Below, piece after piece: positions 29,357-33,554 of a DNA stretch of 33,554 bases. Position 1 is the first letter of the stretch, and each line of letters begins with the position of its first letter. Where the stretch lies: assembly GCA_023334545.1 (NCBI GenBank), contig JAADVB010000209.1:1-33554 (forward strand), given 5' to 3'. The DNA is from Salisapilia sapeloensis. Taxonomy: Eukaryota; Oomycota; Peronosporomycetes; Peronosporales; Salisapiliaceae. The notes beneath the pieces are model-generated. The model made no database searches, was not told where the DNA came from, and saw only the letters and a program-made list of their open reading frames with translations. Made by a program: the position numbers and the translations under genes.

Positions 29357-29566
29357 TCAATTTCGCTTCCACACGGACAGCCAGCGTCCTGTAAAGTCAT
29401 TCATCTGTCGCGTCGATTCGCCCAATAGTTCCAAGTCCTTGCTAAGTTGCTGCATGGACGACGTTACGATCAAAATCGCCCTCTCTGCCTTCTCATACGC
29501 ATCCGTCTGCTTCCTTAAATTCGCCACATACGCCTCCTGTTCCTTCGTCCTCGGTGCTTGGTCCAT
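29357..29566 (-). CDS. Small coiled-coil protein, possibly a DASH/Dam1 complex Dad2-like subunit
   Basis: A single exon of 69 aa. It is one amphipathic helix with hydrophobic heptads (YVANLRKQTDAYEKAERAIL, MQQLSKDLELLG), then a STRQMNDFTGRWLSVW end that loosely resembles the C-terminal MN...W block of Dad2, a small DASH subunit. The DASH complex couples kinetochores to microtubules. The similarity is short and read by eye, so the functional call is tentative; the coding call rests on composition, length and its neat position. Its start is 87 bp from ESF1, divergently. Confidence 0.45.
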   Translation of the reverse strand: MDQAPRTKEQEAYVANLRKQTDAYEKAERAILIVTSSMQQLSKDLELLGESTRQMNDFTGRWLSVWKRN

Positions 29567-29653
29567 TTTGCGTCTCCACTACCTCGAGACCGATATGCAG
29601 GTCGTCCGAAGGTCGCACACAAACCACCACTAATCCCAAGTGTCCATCGAGCA

Positions 29654-31565
29654 ATGGTGGCCAAGAAGACCCAAGGGAATGGCAATGGCAAAGCGCCTGC
29701 CGTCAAGGACGATCGTTTCTCTAAAGTGCACAATGACCCTGTACGTAGTCCATCTTCCTAGTGTATAATAATTATATTCTTAAGAGTAATTTGGCCAGTA
29801 GCGTTTCGCTCGAGGTTCCAAGAAGAAGAACAAGCTGCAGCTGGATGACCGATTCAAAGGTGTTTTGAATGACGAGAGGTTTACTGGAGTGCAAGGCAAG
29901 TTTGACAAGTATGGTCGACCGATTGACAAGAAAGAGAAGGGAGCTCTGTCGAAATTCTACCGACTGGAAGAGGAAGAAGATGATGACAAGAGCTCTTCCG
30001 ACAAGGACGAAGAGTCGAATGAAAAGCTATCTCGATTGGACTATTTGAACAAGATGGCTAGAGGAGAGTTATCCTCCGATAGTGACACCTCAGATGACGA
30101 AGAAGAGGAAATCATCGAGGAAGACGCTCACGAGAAGGAAGAGGTTCCTCTCGGAGAAGCCACCTACCGCTTCGCTGTCCTCAACTGCGACTGGAGTCGT
30201 ATCCGAGCTCTGGACCTCCTTGCGCTCTTCCGATCCTTTTGTCCGTCCACTGGTGCCGTGCAAGACGTGACCATCTACCCATCAGACTTTGGTCTAGAAA
30301 AGATGAAAGAAGAGGAAGTGCATGGTCCACAGCAGTTGTGGGAAGGCGAAGAGGAGGAGGAAAAGGAAGAGGAGAAAGAAGAGGAAGAAGAGTACGATTC
30401 GGACGATCCATTGCGTGTAAAGGAAAAGGTGAATGCCGAAGACGAGACGACAGACCCCAAGGCGCAGGAGCGACTGCGCAAGTACGAACTACAGAAGTTG
30501 CAGTACTATTACGCCGTAGTCACGTGCGACAGTGTCAAGACCGCTTCCTCTGTCTTTGACAGCTGCGACCAGCTCGAGTACGAGACGTCGTCCAACGTCC
30601 TCGACCTGCGCTTCGTCCCGGACGACGTCGAGTTCAAGAACGAACCGAAGGAGTCTGCACAGCGCGTGCCGGACAACTACAAGCCCAGCATCTTCGCCAC
30701 GACGGCGCTGCAGCAGACAGACGTCCAGTGGACGTGGGATGAAGGCGATCAGGCGAGACAGGAGCTACTCACAGCTCCATCCGACTGGAAGGACGTGGAC
30801 GACGATGATTTTGCCACGTACGTCGCATCGGACAACTCTTCCGACGAAGAGGAGGGAGGAGACAAGTCCCGGAAGCTAGAAAAGCTTCAGAGTCGATACC
30901 GCAGCCTCTTAGCTGGTAGCGACGACGAAGAGCAATCGGATAAGGAAGAAGGAGACATGGAGATGACGTTTGCTCCTGGTGCAGAGGACATTCTCGAGAA
31001 GAAGAAGATGCGGGAGAAGCAGGCGGAGGAGACGCCGTTCGAGACGTATCAGCGGGAGAAGAAGGCCAAGAAGAACCAGAAGCTGCATGACAAGCGGAAG
31101 CAGCAAAAGGCACAAGCACAGGAGCAACAGGAGCTCTTGGAAAAGGGGAAGAAGAAGGCAAAGGAGGCACGTGCCGAAGCGAACGACAGTGACGATGAAG
31201 AGGACGCTCGTGACTTTGATATGAAGCAGATCGCGGCGGTGGAAAAGGCCGAGAAGCTCAAGGGCAAGCGGAAGAAGAAACAGCTCAAGAAACTCGAGGC
31301 CAAGAGCAGCGGAGGTCTGCAGAAGGACTTTGCCTTTGACGCGGAAGACCCTCGTTTCCAAGCGTTGTACGCGAACAACTCTCAGTTCCAACTCGACCCG
31401 ACGGATCCGAAATTCAAGCAGACAGACGCGACGCAAGCCATCTTCCGCGAACGACGGAAGCGTCAGCGTCCAGAAGACAAGGAGACGCCGACGGACGAAT
31501 CAGCAGGAAGGAAGGCGCAGATGCATGCTGTTGTGGATAAGCTCAAGCGCAAGTCCAAGCACTAG
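29654..31565 (+). CDS. ESF1: ESF1, pre-rRNA processing factor
   Basis: Exons 29654-29740 and 29802-31565; the 61-nt intron starts GTACGT and ends CAGTAG. The product is 616 aa. The splice restores the family opening: DDRFSKVHNDP joined to RFARGSKKK, then DDRFKGVLNDERF and KFDKYGRP. An acidic region precedes an RRM-like part (RFAVLNCDWSRIRALDLLALF and YYYAVVTCDSVKTAS) interrupted by a Glu/Lys run. After more acidic and Lys-rich sequence, the C-terminal NUC153 motif DPRFQALYANNSQFQLDPTDP is clear. Esf1 is a nucleolar component of early 18S rRNA processing. Confidence 0.94.
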
Positions 31566-31586
31566 TCAGACAGGAATAGATTTGAA

Positions 31587-31600
31587 TCACTTTGAAACTT
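31587..31600 (+). promoter_or_regulatory. Candidate initiator of BBIP1
   Basis: TCACTTTGAAACTT lies 26 bp before the tiny first coding exon of BBIP1 (31627). Its TCACTTT part matches the YCAYTYY initiator core; the downstream half is weak. It lies 21 bp after the ESF1 stop, which would make the two genes nearly abutting. Confidence 0.35.
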
Positions 31601-31626
31601 CCGTCTTGTCACTACGTAGAGACATC

Positions 31627-31850
31627 ATGCAGGTACATCTTTCTACCTTGTTTCTCTTCTATATCTACTAAGAGCTCTGTAGCGAGTCCAACTACAAGAA
31701 GTACTCCCCAAGGCTGGACTAGTGTATTCGGAGCGAGGGAGCTTGACAGAAGTGCTGTGTAAGCCCAAGATCCTGCCGATCAAGTCCGCGTCGCTGCTCA
31801 AGATCGAACAGATCGAACGACAGGCGAGAGAAGGAGGAAAGCAGTCGTAG
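31627..31850 (+). CDS. BBIP1: BBSome-interacting protein 1 (BBIP1/BBIP10)
   Basis: Exons 31627-31632 and 31683-31850; the 50-nt intron starts GTACAT and ends CTGTAG. The first coding exon is only ATGCAG. The 57-aa product begins MQRVQLQEVLPKAG, matching the family FREVLPKQG start, and contains VLCKPKILPIKSASLLKIE, matching the conserved VLCKPKLLPLKS block. BBIP1 is the smallest BBSome subunit; the BBSome moves membrane proteins in and out of cilia and flagella. In this organism it implies flagellated cells. The human protein is somewhat longer; an additional upstream exon cannot be excluded. Its stop lies 45 bp from the convergent GET4 stop. Confidence 0.8.
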
Positions 31851-31895
31851 CATAACGAAAGAAAAAAGCTCTTTTCTCGTTTCTAGTCCACTTGT

Positions 31896-32961
31896 CTACA
31901 TGCCTCCGCCGAGCATGTCCAGTAGAGAGCTCAGTCCGTTGCGAGGGGGCTGGAGGCCGAAGAACTTTTGACCGATGAGACTCATGTACTTGTCGAGAGA
32001 CTGGTCTCGCGCCAATGCGTTCGCATACTTTTCCTTGAGCATTTGGAAGAGGGGCAATGCATCCCTCTAGTACACATACAATAAGTCATGAAGTCTATAG
32101 CTACTTATCTAGAGAGAATGTACCTCTAACGTCAAGAGGAGGAAGCGGAGGAAGTGGAAGAGAGGAGTGTCCGTCGAGACCTTGGCTTCCTTACACTTGT
32201 CCACGTACCTCTCGTACACTTTATTCGCGTCTCTTAGATTCTCCAAGCTCAAGAGTCTACACAATCCACATCAACATCTCTTCGACTCTATCGTACTAGA
32301 CAACGTACTGGAGAGTCGCACGCGTAATGTAGAGCTCGTTTTCACTCGGATACCCCGTCCTCGACCAGTCGAAGAGCATGTCGGCAAACTCCATCGGTTT
32401 CTCTGCATGCAGATAGTGCTTGGCAGAGTGAGAATAGTCCTCTGCTTGGCGATACGCCTGCGCTAGCAGCAACTGGAGCTCCGGATCGCCTCGCTTCCGA
32501 CTGCCTTCCGCACTCGACCATGCCACTGCAGACTTAAGGAATACAGCCAAGTCGGATGCAAACTGCGGTTTCGCTTGGAACGCATTCGAGATCTTGCGAA
32601 TACGATCTTTACGATCGTCTGCGACTTGATGGTGAAAGTCCGTGTAGATGGACACGAGCAGCTTGGCCATCTCCGTCGCAGCAGTCGACTGGTCGTGCTG
32701 GACCAGCAGGACAGAGGCTTCCAGTGCCAGATCCGCCGCTTTCTCTTGAGACTCGTACGAAGGCGGCTCGCCATCGTCACCGACCTTGAGATACCGCATG
32801 AACAAAGTCTTGTACATCTGGAGGGCTCCGTAGTAGTCTCCATCCTCCAACTGCTTCTCTAGTTTCTTGGAAACGTTATCCACGCCGGTCTGTGCCGGAG
32901 CAGCCGAGTCGCTCGTGGCTCGAGCCCCTGCAGCTCGTCTCGCTCGCTCACGTCGATTCAT
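31896..32961 (-). CDS. GET4: GET4/TRC35, tail-anchored protein targeting factor
   Basis: Exons 32961-32309, 32256-32124 and 32066-31896; the introns are 52 nt (GTACGT...GTGTAG) and 57 nt (GTACAT...ACTAG). The product is 318 aa, the normal family length. It is an all-helical TPR-like protein with the Get4 segments KKLEKQLEDGDYYGALQMYKTLFMRY, HLLAQAYRQAEDY-type helices, and SLENLRDANKVYERYV and TPLFHFLRFLLLTLE from exon 2. The last exon gives the conserved C-terminal end with FGLQPPRNGLSSLLDMLGGGM. Get4 with Get5/Ubl4 passes tail-anchored proteins from Sgt2 to Get3 for insertion into the ER. Confidence 0.93.
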
Positions 32962-33320
32962 CTTCGACCTCGTCCGCTTCGATGTTTATTCCGGTATCCG
33001 CCACATACGAATTCCTAGTGTAATCCACTACCAGGAGTTTACTATGCTTTATACAATCATCGAGATGGAACTACATGCACCTTGATCATCTTTCTCCATT
33101 GCTTGGGCATTTAAAAAACCTGTAGCAAGATATAAGTATACAATTACATTGATATAGATGTAGGAACTAGTTGTATGTATTCATCGGCGAGAGAAGATAG
33201 ATTCCTAGTCTAGAAGTTTCGTTGAAGTGCTTTGTCTGCTATCGTTCCCGAAATACATTGCTAGAAGTTGTGTTTCCATCGTATTATCCTTCTGTACGAG
33301 AGATTAGAAGCATACGTGCT
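32962..33320. other. Divergent intergenic region GET4 / NIPA-like
   Basis: A 359-bp AT-rich spacer between two divergent starts. No RNA gene, repeat or confident core promoter match was seen. Confidence 0.5.
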
Positions 33321-33554
33321 ATGGTTGAGTCTCCAGACCGAGATCATAGTCAATGGTACATTGGAATCGCTCTATCGCTTCTTGGTAGCGTCACTAGCAA
33401 CTTGGGTGTAAACGTCCAAAAGTACTCGTTCATGCGAGAAGCAAAGCGGAGGGCGGTCGATCGTAGACACTACGTCAAACAGCCGCTATGGGCTCTTGGT
33501 AGCACAGCACAGTATCCAGAGTATCTCGACAGAAACCTCTCATTCGTACCCATG
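33321..33554 (+). CDS. NIPA-like magnesium transporter, 5' end only
   Basis: The frame opens at ATG 33321 and runs off the window. The first helix reads WYIGIALSLLGSVTSNLGVNVQKYS (residues about 12-36), matching the first membrane segment of NIPA/DUF803 proteins, in which a YIG-start helix ends in a polar block. It is followed by a basic loop (REAKRRAVDRRHYVKQPLWALG). A donor-like GTAGCA after the WALG segment (33500) probably begins an intron, because the residues after it do not look like the expected second helix. NIPA proteins transport Mg2+ or related ions across plasma or endosomal membranes. The call rests on about 60 residues. Confidence 0.5.
   Translation, partial: MVESPDRDHSQWYIGIALSLLGSVTSNLGVNVQKYSFMREAKRRAVDRRHYVKQPLWALGSTAQYPEYLDRNLSFVPM

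Overview
This window looks like nuclear DNA from an oomycete (Peronosporomycetes); the genus cannot be fixed from the sequence. The reasons are: compact eukaryotic gene spacing; 33 short GT-AG introns of about 50-115 nt that restore family-conserved proteins when removed; a large multi-pass membrane protein of a style I associate with oomycetes; and a near-perfect match to the published oomycete core promoter motif (GCTCATTYYNCAWTTT) upstream of a phosphatase gene. A BBSome subunit gene suggests a lineage that kept flagella (zoospores). No rRNA, tRNA, CRISPR array or intact transposon was seen.

Layout: (1) 1-3.9 kb is gene-poor. It holds a 30-bp tandem repeat, a two-exon multi-pass membrane protein on the minus strand, and a spacer with nested inverted repeats. 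(2) 3.9-7.9 kb has exosome RRP41, a WDR59-like GATOR2 protein without its beta-propeller, and a FYV7-like rRNA-processing factor. (3) 8.0-15.4 kb is dense with small housekeeping genes: mitochondrial acyl carrier protein, a UQCC1/CBP3 chaperone with a WW domain, CMC2, TIM13, ribosomal protein eS21, prefoldin 2, a coiled-coil protein, SAS10/UTP3, NDUFA5 and LSM1. (4) 15.4-19.5 kb has a NUP50-like FG nucleoporin and a secreted purple-acid-phosphatase-like enzyme. (5) 19.9-23.0 kb has a Tudor-like locus with an unresolved 5' part, a small membrane-anchored protein of unknown function, and TCTP. (6) 23.0-33.5 kb has a glutamine-rich bZIP factor, POL5/MYBBP1A, a four-exon coiled-coil protein, a tiny DASH-like coiled-coil protein, ESF1, BBIP1, GET4, and the start of a NIPA-like transporter.

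Two themes recur. Ribosome biogenesis and RNA metabolism are covered by RRP41, FYV7, eS21, SAS10, POL5, ESF1 and LSM1. Mitochondrial biogenesis is covered by ACP, UQCC1, CMC2, TIM13 and NDUFA5. Most neighbours are divergent or convergent pairs separated by 30-300 bp, so many promoters are shared and many 3' ends abut. Short genes are often intron-rich (LSM1 has five exons for 120 aa; NDUFA5 four exons for 114 aa), while the longest (POL5, phosphatase) have none. Exon coordinates below come from reading splice signals together with protein conservation; no transcript data were available.
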